A DNA stretch of 64,000 nt, taken from Linyphia triangularis. Its lineage: Eukaryota > Arthropoda > Arachnida > Araneae > Linyphiidae. Below are positions 1-10,070 of this stretch, piece by piece (positions within the stretch are counted from its first letter, which is position 1; every line of letters begins with the position of its first letter). A model generated the notes under the pieces. The model worked only from the letters and a program-made list of their open reading frames with translations, was not told where the DNA came from and did not search any database. Location of the stretch: positions 868,001 to 932,000 of the forward strand of contig OZ021730.1 in assembly GCA_963978545.1 (NCBI GenBank). The letters run 5' to 3'. Position numbers and translations under genes: made by a program.

Positions 1-2
1 CT

Positions 3-287
3 GGATGTGGACGAAGTATTGCTGAAATTGCTGTAAATGAGGCTATTGTTTTATTTAATGAAGGAAAACTTGGCCGATTGTCCATCATGAAAGAGCTGGA
101 CTTTCTTCTTAGTCGTCATTCCATCTATGCAGCAAAAGAATCGGATGCTCTGCGCCTCAAGACAGCAAGTATCAGGTGCAAGTCCACTTCGGTAGAAGCT
201 CGGAGGGCCAAACGATTGAAAATATTAGCCTCAAATGAACGAGAAAGGATGGAGGAAGGTGCCACATATGAAGCTGGAGCTTTTTAG
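3..287 (+). CDS. C-terminal part of an unrecognised protein
   Basis: An open frame runs in from the left edge and stops at 285-287, giving about 94 residues. The first internal ATG is at 78, but the frame is open upstream of it, so the true start lies outside the window. The product is charged, rich in Lys, Arg, Glu and Ala, with predicted helical character (for example LSRHSIYAAKESDALRLKTA) and ends EAGAF. I see no catalytic motif, membrane segment or signal peptide. It could be a host gene end or the tail of an unclassified transposon-associated protein. No function is assigned. Confidence 0.4.
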   Translation, partial: GCGRSIAEIAVNEAIVLFNEGKLGRLSIMKELDFLLSRHSIYAAKESDALRLKTASIRCKSTSVEARRAKRLKILASNERERMEEGATYEAGAF

Positions 288-918
288 CATTTTTCTTCAA
301 AGGAAAATTAAGTATTTTAGTTTTAATTTGCATTTTTATGTTCGACGGCTGATATCTCTAAACCATGTTTTTTAACATTCCGTGCGTAATATTTCAAAAA
401 CTAATCCATAGAAAGTTATGAAAATTTTACAGTTTGATTATCACACAAGTACAATTAATGTGAACTTTTAACTTTAAAAATAATTTGAAAAATATTTATT
501 TTGGAGTGTTTTTTTCTTTAAAAATTTGCCAAGGAAAATGATAATTTGATATAATGTTCTCAAACTCTCTTAATTCTTATTAATTTTAAAAACTTGAAAG
601 TTTAATAAATACCTACAATTGTTAAGATTGTAAAAAATGTAAAATGAAGGTTTTAAGTACATTTGAAATTTAGTTATGCTGCACGCAACGTTGTAGCAAT
701 ATTCATGTCGGTTTCGCTCTGATGTTTTTACCCCCCCCCCCTCGTTTAATATAAATATTATATTTATTTTATTTTTAAAGTTGTTTATGATTCTTCATAC
801 TTGATTATATATGTGTGCCAAAAAACAATGCAGTGTGAAAATTAAATCCTTGTTCGTTGATTACTTGAAAACAGGCCCAAAAGCGTTGGTATCGACAACT
901 ATAAGGGTTCCTAGACCC
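288..918. other. AT-rich non-coding stretch
   Basis: No credible gene is seen. The stretch is strongly AT-rich, with an 11-base C tract at 731-741. The boundary with the Jockey fragment to the right is near 919. No remnant of the missing 3' halves of the neighbouring Jockey copies is visible here. Confidence 0.6.
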
Positions 919-1735
919 CATAAGCAACACCAACGCGTGGAGTCCTCAATTCAACAATTTTTTTAGCATCGAAATACGACTTATTTTGGTTTACTCGTAC
1001 TGTCTGTATTTCTTTTTCTTTTACCCACTGTGGACATGATCGAGAGTATGACGGATGTGTGCCATCACAATTGACACACTTCTCGGGTGCTTTGCAGTTA
1101 GCACTACCATGTCCAATACCTGCACAACGTGCGCATATTTCCGTTTTCCCATGGCAAGCTGTTTGCGAGTGACCAAATTTCTGGCACTTGAAACAGCGTA
1201 GTGGGTTCGGAATATACGGACGTACTTGGCAATTCAGATAGCCTGCTTTTACGTGCGACGGTAAAGTGGGTAAGTCAAAAGTTAGGATCAAATGCTTAGT
1301 GGGGATGATATTCCCATCTCGTCGTATTGTTATGCGGTGGACGGCCGAAACGTGTTGATCACGTAGGTGATCAAGAATCTCGTCCTCCGCTGTATGGTAA
1401 AGGTCCGACTCGGACACAACACCACGAGATTTATTAAGAGATCCATGAGCTGTTACAGTTACAGGGAATGATCCAAAATTGTCGATTTTTAATATGCTCT
1501 TGGCTTGTTGATCATTGCGGACCTCCACTAACAGATCTCCAGACTTCAGTTTTTTTACTGAAGCTGTATCTCCAACGAACGATTTTAAAGCTTTCTCAAT
1601 TAGAAAAGGAGAAACCTTTTCAAAAGATCCCTCTAATCGATGCAGAACAAAGTATTTATATTTCAATTGATTCACCGAGTTTTGTCCGTGTTGCTCCCCA
1701 CTAGGGGGAGAAGATATACAAGAATTACTTTCCAT
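911..1735 (-). pseudogene. Jockey ORF1 (gag-like), truncated, copy A1
   Basis: A gag-like nucleic-acid-binding protein of a LINE, expected to coat the element RNA. The frame starts MESNSC at 1735. It has an N-terminal region with the family signature FEKVSPFLIEKALKS, then three CCHC zinc knuckles near residues 180-235 (CFKCQKFGHSQTAC, then CARC...GHGSANC, then CVNC...SC). It matches the complete ORF1 at 52760 until GVAY and then runs into unrelated sequence and a stop at 911. About a third of the protein (the basic, Ser/Lys-rich tail) is therefore lost. Confidence 0.85.
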
Positions 1736-2370
1736 GAAAGTAAGTTAAATGGATTCGGGCACTAGAGTCCCACCCGTCATGGAGTCCACGATATCGGGGA
1801 TAGTGTACACCGGCAACCAACAAAAATGGTAAAAGGAAAGAAAACAACAACTAAACTATTGCGCACGGCATAACACTACCAGGCTGTCCAGTACCTATAC
1901 GCGAACGACTCGTCCCTGTAGAAGTCTCCACCCTTAACGAGATTCCCAGCAGACGAGCCGAACGCTTGATCCCTAGCCGCCGACGAAGTCGGACGACCAG
2001 CCGATTGATACACACGGGACCAATGTGCACCTCCCGTTTATCTGAAGCAAGGGCCAAAGTAGTGTATTGGGACAGTATGTCGCCCCTCAACTACCAGGAT
2101 CCCCCTTTCCAGGGACACGGGTCTCCACGCACAGCAAACACGTGGGTGATTAAATGCCCGAGAGAAGCTGGTGGCAACAGAGCGGCACAAAGCTTCTCAA
2201 GGGGAGCCCTCACCTCTGAAGAGGTAACCACAACGAGGGAAGGAAGAGAAGCCAAACAATAAATACAGAAACCAAAAAAGAAGGTAAAACAGAAGAAGGG
2301 ATAGATCACTGGGGCATCCCGGGGTTGTGAAGCCCGTGTTTACTTTGAGAAAGTAAACCCCCTGAGGGGG
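919..2370 (-). mobile_element. Jockey/I-type LINE, family A copy A1 (5' end only)
   Basis: A minus-strand non-LTR retrotransposon fragment that keeps the 5' end (2370), the whole 5'UTR and most of ORF1. It is cut at about 919 within ORF1, and all of ORF2 is missing. Its 5' end, the palindrome CCCCCTCAGGGGG, directly abuts the ORF1 body of copy A2. Losing the 3' side is the opposite of the usual 5' truncation of LINEs. Confidence 0.85.
1736..2370 (-). promoter_or_regulatory. 5'UTR of Jockey A1, with conserved upstream ORF
   Basis: The 635-base 5' region recurs nearly unchanged in A2, A3, A4, A6 and element C. It begins with two adjacent inverted repeats, CCCCCTCAGGGGG and GTTTACTT(TCTCA)AAGTAAAC or close variants. 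It contains an open frame of 79 codons (1851-2090, starting MRGDILSQYT) that stays open in most copies. Jockey-type elements are known to carry internal promoters at the 5' end, so a promoter role is likely here. Whether the 79-codon frame is translated is unknown. Confidence 0.6.
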
Positions 2371-3016
2371 CAGTGCAAACAGAACTACCATGACCACTTC
2401 CTGCACAGCGTGCACAGATTTCAATTTTCCCGCGGCAAGCCGTTTGGGAATGTCCATATCTCTGGCACTTAAAGCAGCGAAGTGGATTTGGTACGTATCT
2501 TCGGATACGACAGTTAAGATATCCGGCTTTCACGTGTGTTGGCAGAGTTGGCAAATCAAAAGTCAGTATCAGATGTTTAGTTGGGAGAATATTTCCATCT
2601 TTCCGTATCGTTATCCGGTGTACAGCAGAAACTTGTTGGTCTAGCAGATGTTCAAGAATCTCGTCCTCAGGAGTATGGTAGAGGTCGGATTCGGAAATAA
2701 CGACACGAGATTTGTTGAGTGAGCCATGGGGGACTACACTCACAGGATATGTTCCGAACAATTCCATTTTTAAGATGTTTTGGCCCTGAGTACTATTTTT
2801 AACTTCAACTAGAAGGTCTCCAGATCTTAGTTTTTTAGCAGAAACATTATCACCAACGTAAGATTTCAAGGCTTTTTCAATTAAAAAAGGAGAAACCTTT
2901 TCAAAGGATCCCTCCTTTCTCTTTACAATGTAAAATTTCGCCGTAAGGCAGTTTGGAGTGGCATGGTCAATGTGCTCCCCACGAGAGGGAGAAGAAAAAG
3001 AAGTTTTACTTTCCAT
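2371..3016 (-). pseudogene. Jockey ORF1, truncated, copy A2
   Basis: Starts at MESKTSF (3016). The same frame is open further upstream into the 5'UTR, but MES/MAT/MAK is the start shared with other copies. It keeps the FEKVSPFLIEKALKS block and two zinc knuckles (CFKCQRYGHSQTAC, CARCAGSGHGSSVC). It then stops matching at CTAP, where A1 begins. The residues after that in the open frame come from the A1 5' end. It cannot make a full ORF1 protein. Confidence 0.8.
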
Positions 3017-3656
3017 GAAAGTAGATGTACAAGAATCGGGCACTAGAGTCCCACCCACCATGGAGTCCACGGAAAAAAAACGGGGATAGTGTATACCGGC
3101 AAGCAACAAAAATAATGAAAAGAAAGAAAACATTAACTAAACTATTGCGCACGGCATAACACTACCGTGCTGTCCAGTACCTATACGCGAACGACTCGTC
3201 CCTGTAGAAGTCTCCACCCTTAACGAGATTCCCAGCAGACGAGCCGAACGCTTGATCCCTAGCCGCCGACGAAGTCGGACGACCAGCCGATTGATACACA
3301 CGGGACCAATGTGCACCTCCCGTTTATCTGAAGCAAGGGCCAAAGTAGTGTATTGGGACAGTATGTCGCCCCTCAACTACCAGGATCCCCCTTTCCAGGG
3401 ACACGGGTCTCCACGCACGGCAAACACGTGGGTGACTAAATGCCCGAGAGAAGCTGGTAGCAACAGAGCGGCAAAAAGCTTCTCAAGGGGAGCCCTCACC
3501 TCTGAAGAGGTAACCACAATGAGGGATGGAAGAGAAGCCAAACAATAAATACAAAACCTAAAAAGGAAGGTACAACAGACGAAGGGTAAGATCACTGGGG
3601 CACCTCGGGGTTGTGAAGCCCGTGTTTACTTAAAGAAAGTAAACCCCCTGAGGGGG
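3017..3656 (-). promoter_or_regulatory. 5'UTR of Jockey A2, with conserved upstream ORF
   Basis: Near-identical to the A1 5'UTR. The 79-codon frame is at 3137-3376 and differs from A1 by one residue (GQHG for GQPG). Terminal inverted repeats of the 5' end lie at about 3628-3656. Confidence 0.6.
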
Positions 3657-6600
3657 AGACACAGTAAGATCGCAACGACAAATATCGCAAAAAGGTGGAT
3701 CTTCTCCCAGCAATAGATGTCGGTGAGTCAATCGGGTATGACCAATGCGTAGATGAGTCAGTTTGACATCTGTCTGACGCATTGGATTAACTGGCCATTT
3801 AAGAAGATGATTTTTGATGGTATGGAGTTTGTTGTTAGTTTGCAAATCCCATGCTTCTTGACGTAAGGATAATATGAACTTCTGAATTGAAGTCTTAACA
3901 TCTTGGTAGGGAACTGGCTGCTGCAGCGGGATTGAAGCTGCTTTAGCAGCAGAATCAGCCAATTCATTTCCTGAAATTCACATGTGACTAGGTACCCAGC
4001 AGAACAATATAGTAAATCCTTTCCTCTCAAGTGTGTGTAATTTTGACAAAATGTCAAAAGCAATTGGATGACTATTGGTCTTAAAGTGCTTCAGACTTGA
4101 CAGGGAGCTTAAACTGTCAGTATACACACAAAATTTGCGATTGTTGCAGAGTGAGATATGCAGCAGTGCACAAGAAATTGCTGTCATCTCAGAAGTGAAA
4201 ACCGAGCAGGATTTATGAAGTGAAAAAGCGACTGTGGATGTGTAAGACACAGTACCACAGCCAACACGTTCACCTGCTTTGGATCCATCAGTAAATACTG
4301 CTTCATAGTCAGCATACTGAGAGCGGTGATCACAAAAGATTTCTTGCATAATTTCTGGGGCAGTGTCTGCCTTGCAATACATCGCAAATGGATTGAGAAA
4401 GTGGAAAGATGGAATATCCCACGGTGGAAAGGATTGAGTTATAAATGTTTGGGTAACTACGTCACTTAGAGCTGCATCCAACAAGATGGATTTCGCTCTT
4501 TCAGAAAATGGTCGGATGTTAGATGGACGAGCATCATATAACCTACCAAGATAGGCATCAAGTCTCAAATTACGTAAAGGGTGAAAAGGATCAGACATAA
4601 TTCTACAGTAGTAGTTGGCGCTTAATTTTTTACGTCTCAAGTCAAGTGAAAGTAGACTACACTCTGTCAATAGACTTTCAATGGGTGAAGTGCGAAATGC
4701 ACCTGAACAAATACGGGCAGCAGTGTGATGGACAGTATCCAATCTTAGTAGAAGGGATACTCCTGCAGACCCATACGCAACGCATCCGTAGTCAATACGG
4801 GATAAGATAACCGAATTGTAAATACTTAGCAAAGAAGTGCGATCAGCACCCCAAGATGTATTTGAGAGTACTTTGAGGATATTAAGCGATTTATCGCACT
4901 TCTTGCGCAAGTATACAATATGTGGGAGAAAATTCAACTTGTTGTCGAAGATGACTCCCAAGTATCTTATCTGATTCACAACTGGGATGGGAGAATTGCG
5001 TATGTGGATTTCAGGGTCAGGGTGAAGACCCCTCCTCCTACAGAAGTGGATGCAACTGCTTTTAGATGGTGACAATGTATGGCCGTTTTGTTCACACCAT
5101 TCTACAAGTCTGTTAACAGCAGTTTGTAATTGACGTTCAATTAAGCGCATGTTTGATCCTTGACATGAGATTTGCAAATCATCAACATACAAAGTTCCAT
5201 GAACAAAGGGTGAAAGGACATGAAGGATGTTGCTAATGTGAAGGTTAAAAAGGGTGACACTTAAAACACAACCTTGAGGAACACCCTCAGATTGGTTAAA
5301 ATAATTAGAAAATGAAGCTCCAATGCGAACTCTAAAAACCCGACATGATAAAAAATTTTGAATAAAAAGGGGCAGATCACCCCTAAAACCAAAATTAAAT
5401 AGTTTGCAGGATACCATATCGCCACGTATGATCATACGCCTTCTCAATGTCGAAAAAGATTGAAACTAGATGATTCCTCTGCACAAAGGCATTACGAACA
5501 TCTGTTTCTAGTTTCACGATGTTATCAAGAGTGGACCGTCCTCGTCGGAATCCACTCTGAAAAGGTGAAATACATCCATCTTTTTCCAACATGTAAGAGA
5601 GTCGGGCGTTTACAATACGTTCAAAGGTCTTACAGAGGCAGCTAGTTAAGGCTACCGGTTGATAGTTCAGAGGATCCTTGGGATCCTTTCCAGGTTTCAG
5701 AATGGGGATTACAGTAGCTTCCCGCCACAAGGTAGGAAAGATGTTCTCCTTCCAGATTCTATTAAAGAGAAAAAGGATGTTAAAAAGAGAATCTGGACTT
5801 AAATGGCGAAGCATTTGGTAACTGATCCCATCTGGCCCTGGACAGGTGTTATGTGCTTTAGATAAAGCACTCTTCAATTCGTACATCTTAAGGTCACAGT
5901 TGTAGGAGTAATCAATATTGCTCTTGAAATTAATTCCAGCCCGTTCAGCACGATTCTTAGTCACTAAAAATGTAGGACTATAAGAATCGGAACTGGATAC
6001 ACTTTCAAAAGTTTCACCTATAAGGTTAGCAATATCTTCAGGGGAAGAGAACACAGCAGCTCCGGTTTGAAGTATCGGACAAGAATATTCCGGATACAAA
6101 CCGTTAGCTGCTCTAACCTTCTTCCACAACTGCTTGCTTGATGTTTTAGAAGTAATTGAAGATACATAACTTATCCAAGAATCCTTCTGACTTTGACTTC
6201 TAACTCTACGAGCAAATGCCTTAGCCTTTTTAAAGGCGATAAGGTTTCCTGTAGTTGGGTATCTGCGGAAGATACCCCATAGCTTCTTTTGTTTCTTGTA
6301 TGCAGACTGACAGTCTGCATTCCAGTATGATTTACAGTGCCGCAGTGTTCTAGGTGATGTCTTAGGAATGGAGGAGTCAGCAGCATTTAAAATTGCTTCA
6401 GTGACATTTTGGACAGCAGTATCAACATCCTCACTGTCCACCATTGTTCCTGTTACAACAGCCAACTCAGTAAATCTGCCCCAATTCGCCTTGTGGTATT
6501 GGTATGTAGGTAGACGGATGTTCACGCTACCACTACCTGTGTGCGAAATGAGAATAGGAAAGTGATCACTATTATGTAGATCACTCCCAACAGCAAAATT

Positions 6601-7185
6601 CAAGTATGGCAAAAGTATAGGGGAACAAATGGCTAAGTCAAGTGAATGGAATGTTCTAGTGGGTTCATGAAAATAGGTTTTCTCCTCATTATTCAGGAGA
6701 CAGAGACAGTGATCAGATAACATATTTTCAATCTGTCTCCCACGAGGGTTCGTATTATCATTACCCCACATAGTACTGTGTCCATTTAAGTCACCAAGCA
6801 ATAGAAATGGAGTTGGAAGCTGGTCTATCAAATCATTCAGCTCCTCTTGGCGGATGATAGCATGTGGCGGTAGGTATAGGCAACAGACTGTGAGAAGGGA
6901 CTGTAAATGAAGTCTCGCCGCCACAGCCTGTAGAGATGTGCGTAGTGTGAGTACAGTGCTGGGATAATTATGAGAAATACAAAGACATACTCCTCCAGAC
7001 ACTGTATTACTACGGGTAACATCTTTCCTAATACAACTATACCCACGGATCTTTGATTTATATGGATCCTTCAAGAAAGTTTCTTGAAGTGCCAAACATG
7101 CTGGATGGTAAGTTGAAATAATATTCTTAACATCATCCTTCCTAGACCTAAAACCGCGACAATTCCAAGAAACAAAAGAAGCCAT
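3657..7185 (-). pseudogene. Jockey ORF2 (endonuclease, reverse transcriptase, RNase H), broken, copy A3
   Basis: ORF2 nicks target DNA and reverse transcribes the element RNA. An APE-type endonuclease covers about residues 1-225 (SWNCRG, LQETFL, GDLNGHS, SDHFP). The RT follows (EKAYD, GVPQGCVLS, YVDD), then RNase H (FTDGSKAG, YTDS, and the CWVPSHM region). It starts at the ATG of a TAATG overlap with the ORF1 stop. Two bases are missing near 5401 relative to A4, shifting frame after GILQT. A GGA-to-TGA change near 3976 stops the RNase H, and the C-terminal zinc-finger tail is cut at CDICRCDLTV by A2. Inactive. Confidence 0.9.
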
Positions 7186-8321
7186 TAATTATTTAAATAA
7201 AATTTGAAAGGGGGGTCTGGATCTTCTTCTAGGATCTCATCGTCATCAGATGGGTGTAAATTCACCTCATCTGGATCTCTAATTGAACCAAGGATGTGAA
7301 AAGGGTTAGCAGGTTTCCCTCTAATAGAAACACCCTTTGCAGATTTTAATTTCATCGTTTGCAAAGCCTTCGACTTTGCAAGAGATTTCTTAATCAGAGA
7401 CGGTTTTTTGATGGAATCTGAAGAAGACGCCCGTTGGGGTAACTTGGCAAGTGGCAAAGAAATAGTCTCCGTCTGTGTACTCTGGCTGCTAACTGACTTT
7501 TTACAAGCGTTAGAATATGACACTCCAACACGAGGAGTCCGGGCTTCAACCTGTTTCCTTGCCTCAAAGTATGTCAAATTTTGGTTAGCACGGACAGTTT
7601 GTATCTCTTTCTCCTGTATCCAATTGGGACATTTTCGGGAGAAAGATGTATGTGCTCCTTCACAGTTGACACACTTTTCAGGTGCAGTGCAATCAGAACT
7701 ACCATGACCACTTCCTGCACATCGTGCACAGATATCAATTTTCCCGCGGCAAGCCGTTTGGGAATGACCAAATCTCTGGCACTTGAAGCAACGAAGTGGG
7801 TTTGGTATGTAAGGTCGTATGCGGCAGTTTATATACCCGGCTTTCACTTGTGTTGGAAGAGTTGGCATATCAAAGGTCAGTATTAGGTGTTTAGTAGGGA
7901 TAATATTTCCATCTTTTCGGATGGTTATCCGGTGAACGGCAGAAACTTTCTGGTCGCGTAAATGATCTAAGATCTCTTCTTCAGATGTATGATAGAGATC
8001 GGGTTCAGATATAACCCCCTTAGATTTATTAAGTGAGGCGTGTGCACTCACGGTCACTGGGTAAGTTCCGAAAGCTTCCATCTTTAAAATGCTGTTGACT
8101 TGATTAGCGTTCCGGATTTCAACTAATAAATCGCCAGATCTCAGTTTCTTAACGGAGACTACATCTCCTACGTTTGACTTTAGAGCCTTTTCAATAAAAA
8201 AAGGAGAGAGCTTTTCAAATGAGCCCTCAGATCTTTTCACAATGAAAAATTTTTCGGTAAGTATAGGACCTTGTTGCTCCCCACAAGGGGGAGAAAAGAA
8301 AGAAGTTTTAGTTGCCATCAA
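7185..8321 (-). CDS. Jockey ORF1 (gag-like RNA-binding protein), copy A3
   Basis: Intact 378-codon ORF1, starting MMATKTSF. It has a conserved N-terminal domain to about residue 175 with the FEKLSPFFIEKALKS block. Three CCHC knuckles follow at about 180-235 (CFKCQRFGHSQTAC, CARCAGSGHGSSDC, CVNCEGAHTSFSRKC), then a basic Ser/Lys-rich tail with KKSLAKSKALQ and an acidic end (DDDEILEEDPDPP). The family is known to bind element RNA and form the particle. Its stop TAA overlaps the ORF2 ATG as TAATG, suggesting coupled reinitiation. Confidence 0.9.
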   Translation of the reverse strand: MMATKTSFFSPPCGEQQGPILTEKFFIVKRSEGSFEKLSPFFIEKALKSNVGDVVSVKKLRSGDLLVEIRNANQVNSILKMEAFGTYPVTVSAHASLNKSKGVISEPDLYHTSEEEILDHLRDQKVSAVHRITIRKDGNIIPTKHLILTFDMPTLPTQVKAGYINCRIRPYIPNPLRCFKCQRFGHSQTACRGKIDICARCAGSGHGSSDCTAPEKCVNCEGAHTSFSRKCPNWIQEKEIQTVRANQNLTYFEARKQVEARTPRVGVSYSNACKKSVSSQSTQTETISLPLAKLPQRASSSDSIKKPSLIKKSLAKSKALQTMKLKSAKGVSIRGKPANPFHILGSIRDPDEVNLHPSDDDEILEEDPDPPFKFYLNN

Positions 8322-8949
8322 ATAAAAGAAATAATAATTCGTGCACTAGAGTCCCACCCACCATGGAGTCCTCGATATCGGCGATAGCGCATACCGGCAA
8401 GCAATAAAATAAGAAATGAAAAGAAAACATCAACTAAACTATTGCGCACTGCATAACACTACCGGGCTGTCCAGTACCTATACGCGAACGACTCGTCCCT
8501 GTAGAAGTCTCCACCCTTAACGAGATTCCCAGCAGACGAGTCGGACGCTTGATCCCTAGCCGCCGACGAAGTCGGACGACCAGCCGATTGATACACACGG
8601 GACCAATGTGCACCTCCCGTTTATCTGAAGCAAGGGCCAAAGTAGTGTATTGGGACAGTGTGTCGCCCCTCAACTACCAGGATCCCCCTTTCCAGAGACA
8701 CGGGTCTCCACGCACGGCAAACACGTGGGTGATATAATCCCCGAGAGAAGCTGATGGCAACAGAGCGGCACAAAGCTTCTCAAGGGGAGCCCTCACCTCA
8801 GAAGAGGTAACCACAATGAGGGAAGGAAAGGAAGCCAAACGATACATACAAAACCAAAACGAGAAGGTAAAACAGAAGGAGGGATAGATCACTGGGGAGC
8901 CCCGGGGTTGTGAAGACCGTATTTACTTATAGAAAGTAAACCCCCTGAG
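8322..8949 (-). promoter_or_regulatory. 5'UTR of Jockey A3, with conserved upstream ORF
   Basis: The same 5' module as in A1, A2 and A4. The 79-codon frame lies at 8434-8673, with a few replacements relative to A1. The terminal palindrome is eroded here (CCCCCTGAGT on the plus strand at 8941-8950). Confidence 0.6.
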
Positions 8950-9017
8950 TGGACACAAACTTGAGAGGAAAGATTTTGTTATTTTATTTTGCTGGGTATC
9001 TAGTCACGTAGGGATTT
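8950..9017 (+). pseudogene. Fragment of family-A RNase H domain
   Basis: About 66 bases in plus orientation translate to LERKDFVILFCWVPSHVG. This corresponds to the RNase H stretch LERKGFTILFCWVPSHMG of the A copies. It is bounded on the left by the A3 5' end and on the right by a minus-oriented 3'UTR fragment. Confidence 0.75.
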
Positions 9018-9318
9018 CAGGTTTGTTTGTTTGAGCTTTTTATGGAGCAAAGGCAAGACAAGGGCCATGCTGCGCCAAAAAAAAAAGATAAAAGAAAAAC
9101 TAGGATAGAAGATGAATTATAAATATGATGAGAGGTGACATAATATAATTTAAGATTGTTAAAAACACATTTCTAAAATGATGAAGATGTTAATAAAGTT
9201 TTAAAAATGGATATGTTTAAAAAACTAGATGTGATTTAAAACCCCGATTGATCTTAAAAAAGCAAAAAGATTTGGATGGGGAGTTTCCCCTATCAAATCC
9301 TGAATCCCTATCAAATCA
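9018..9318 (-). mobile_element. 5'-truncated 3'UTR fragment of family A
   Basis: Matches the 3' end of A4 (10551-10840 region), including the (CAAA)n tail and the 33-base hairpin at 9044-9076. The hairpin stem has one change here (GGAGCA against TGCGCC). It joins an inverted RT fragment directly at about 9319. Confidence 0.75.
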
Positions 9319-9732
9319 TGTCCTTTCACCCTTTGTTCATGGAACTTTGTATGTTGATGATTTGCAAATCTCATGCCAAGGATCAAACATGCGCTTAATT
9401 GAACGTCAATTACAAACTGCTGTTAACAGACTTGTAGAATGGTGTGAACAAAACTGCCATACATTGTCACCATCTAAAAGCAGTTGCATCCACTTCTGTA
9501 GGAGGAGGGGTCTTCACCCTGACCCTGAAATCCACATACGCAATTCTCCCATCCCAGTTGTGAATCAGATAATATAGCTGGGAGTTATCTTTGACAATAA
9601 GTTAAATTTTCTCCCACATATTGTATACTTGCGCAAGAAGTGCGATAAATCGCTTAATATCCTCAAAGTACTTTCAAATACTTCTTGGGGTGCTCACCGC
9701 ACTTCTTTGCTGCGTATCTACCAATCTGTTGA
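9319..9732 (+). pseudogene. Fragment of family-A reverse transcriptase
   Basis: A plus-strand fragment beginning LSPFVHGTLYVDDLQISC and running through the RT thumb region to SWGAHRTSLLRIYQSV. It contains the catalytic YVDD. A stop replaces the Tyr of the family NQIRYLGV block (9576). It ends abruptly at 9732. With the opposite-strand 3'UTR piece beside it, the arrangement looks like a 5'-inverted insertion. Confidence 0.8.
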
Positions 9733-9815
9733 TGTAACGAGAAAGAATCACATTAAAAAGAAATGTGGAAACTACATTCAAATACAATAATTTTTATGAT
9801 ATACTAGAAGTATTT

Positions 9816-9828
9816 TCATTTCAGGATG
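9816..9828. repeat. SINE target-site duplication, left
   Basis: TCATTTCAGGATG, repeated exactly at 10004-10016. Confidence 0.85.
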
Positions 9829-10003
9829 GCCGACTAAACGGTATAGTGGTTAGCGTGCTAGCTTCTAGACCGCGAGATTGCGAGTCCCGTGTTAGGCATG
9901 GGTGTTTGTAAATGTATGTTGGCTTTTCTAATGACAAATGTTTCGGCGCATTATAGCCCTCGTGTTGCTGACAGCGCCAGATAATCTGAAAACAACCAAC
10001 CAA
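9829..10003 (+). mobile_element. tRNA-derived SINE with 13-bp target-site duplication
   Basis: The head resembles a tRNA gene: TATAGTGGTTAGCGTGCTAGC around 9841 (A-box side) and GATTGCGAGTCCCGTG around 9878 (B-box side). The tail holds a hairpin (GGCGC at 9945, GCGCC ending 9978) like that of the LINEs in this window, then AACAACCAACCAA. It is flanked by the 13-base direct repeat TCATTTCAGGATG (9816-9828 and 10004-10016), the mark of LINE-driven insertion. Confidence 0.85.
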
Positions 10004-10016
10004 TCATTTCAGGATG
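10004..10016. repeat. SINE target-site duplication, right
   Basis: TCATTTCAGGATG, the exact partner of 9816-9828. Confidence 0.85.
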
Positions 10017-10070
10017 TTTTCTTATTTAGCAATGACGTGATACTTCAGACTTTTGAATGCATGGTTTTAA

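Larger units (their letters stand above)
2371..3656 (-). mobile_element. Jockey/I-type LINE, family A copy A2 (5' end only)
   Basis: A minus-strand fragment made of the 5'UTR (3017-3656) plus the N-terminal part of ORF1. Its ORF1 is interrupted at 2371, inside the second to third zinc knuckle, where the 5' end of A1 is joined. Its own 5' end (3656) abuts the ORF2 C-terminal region of A3. Same-orientation, head-into-body joins follow each other along A1, A2 and A3. Confidence 0.85.
3657..8949 (-). mobile_element. Jockey/I-type LINE, family A copy A3, nearly complete
   Basis: Order on the minus strand: 5'UTR (8949-8322), ORF1 (8321-7185), ORF2 (7185-3657). The last part of ORF2 and the 3'UTR are missing, cut at 3657 where the 5' end of A2 begins. 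ORF2 carries an early frameshift and a nonsense codon. The insertion site lies next to another family-A fragment at 8950. Confidence 0.9.

Noticed and set aside
731..741. CRISPR-like or other short-repeat array near the C tracts
   Set aside because: Only homopolymer C tracts are present. There are no regularly spaced direct repeats with unique spacers anywhere in the window.
1966..2262. Plus-strand frame MIPSRRRSRTT..., repeated at 3252, 8549, 15730, 47223 and (minus) 52231
   Set aside because: It is the complement of the conserved Jockey 5'UTR and is antisense to the element. Its recurrence follows from copying of the UTR, not from a separate gene.
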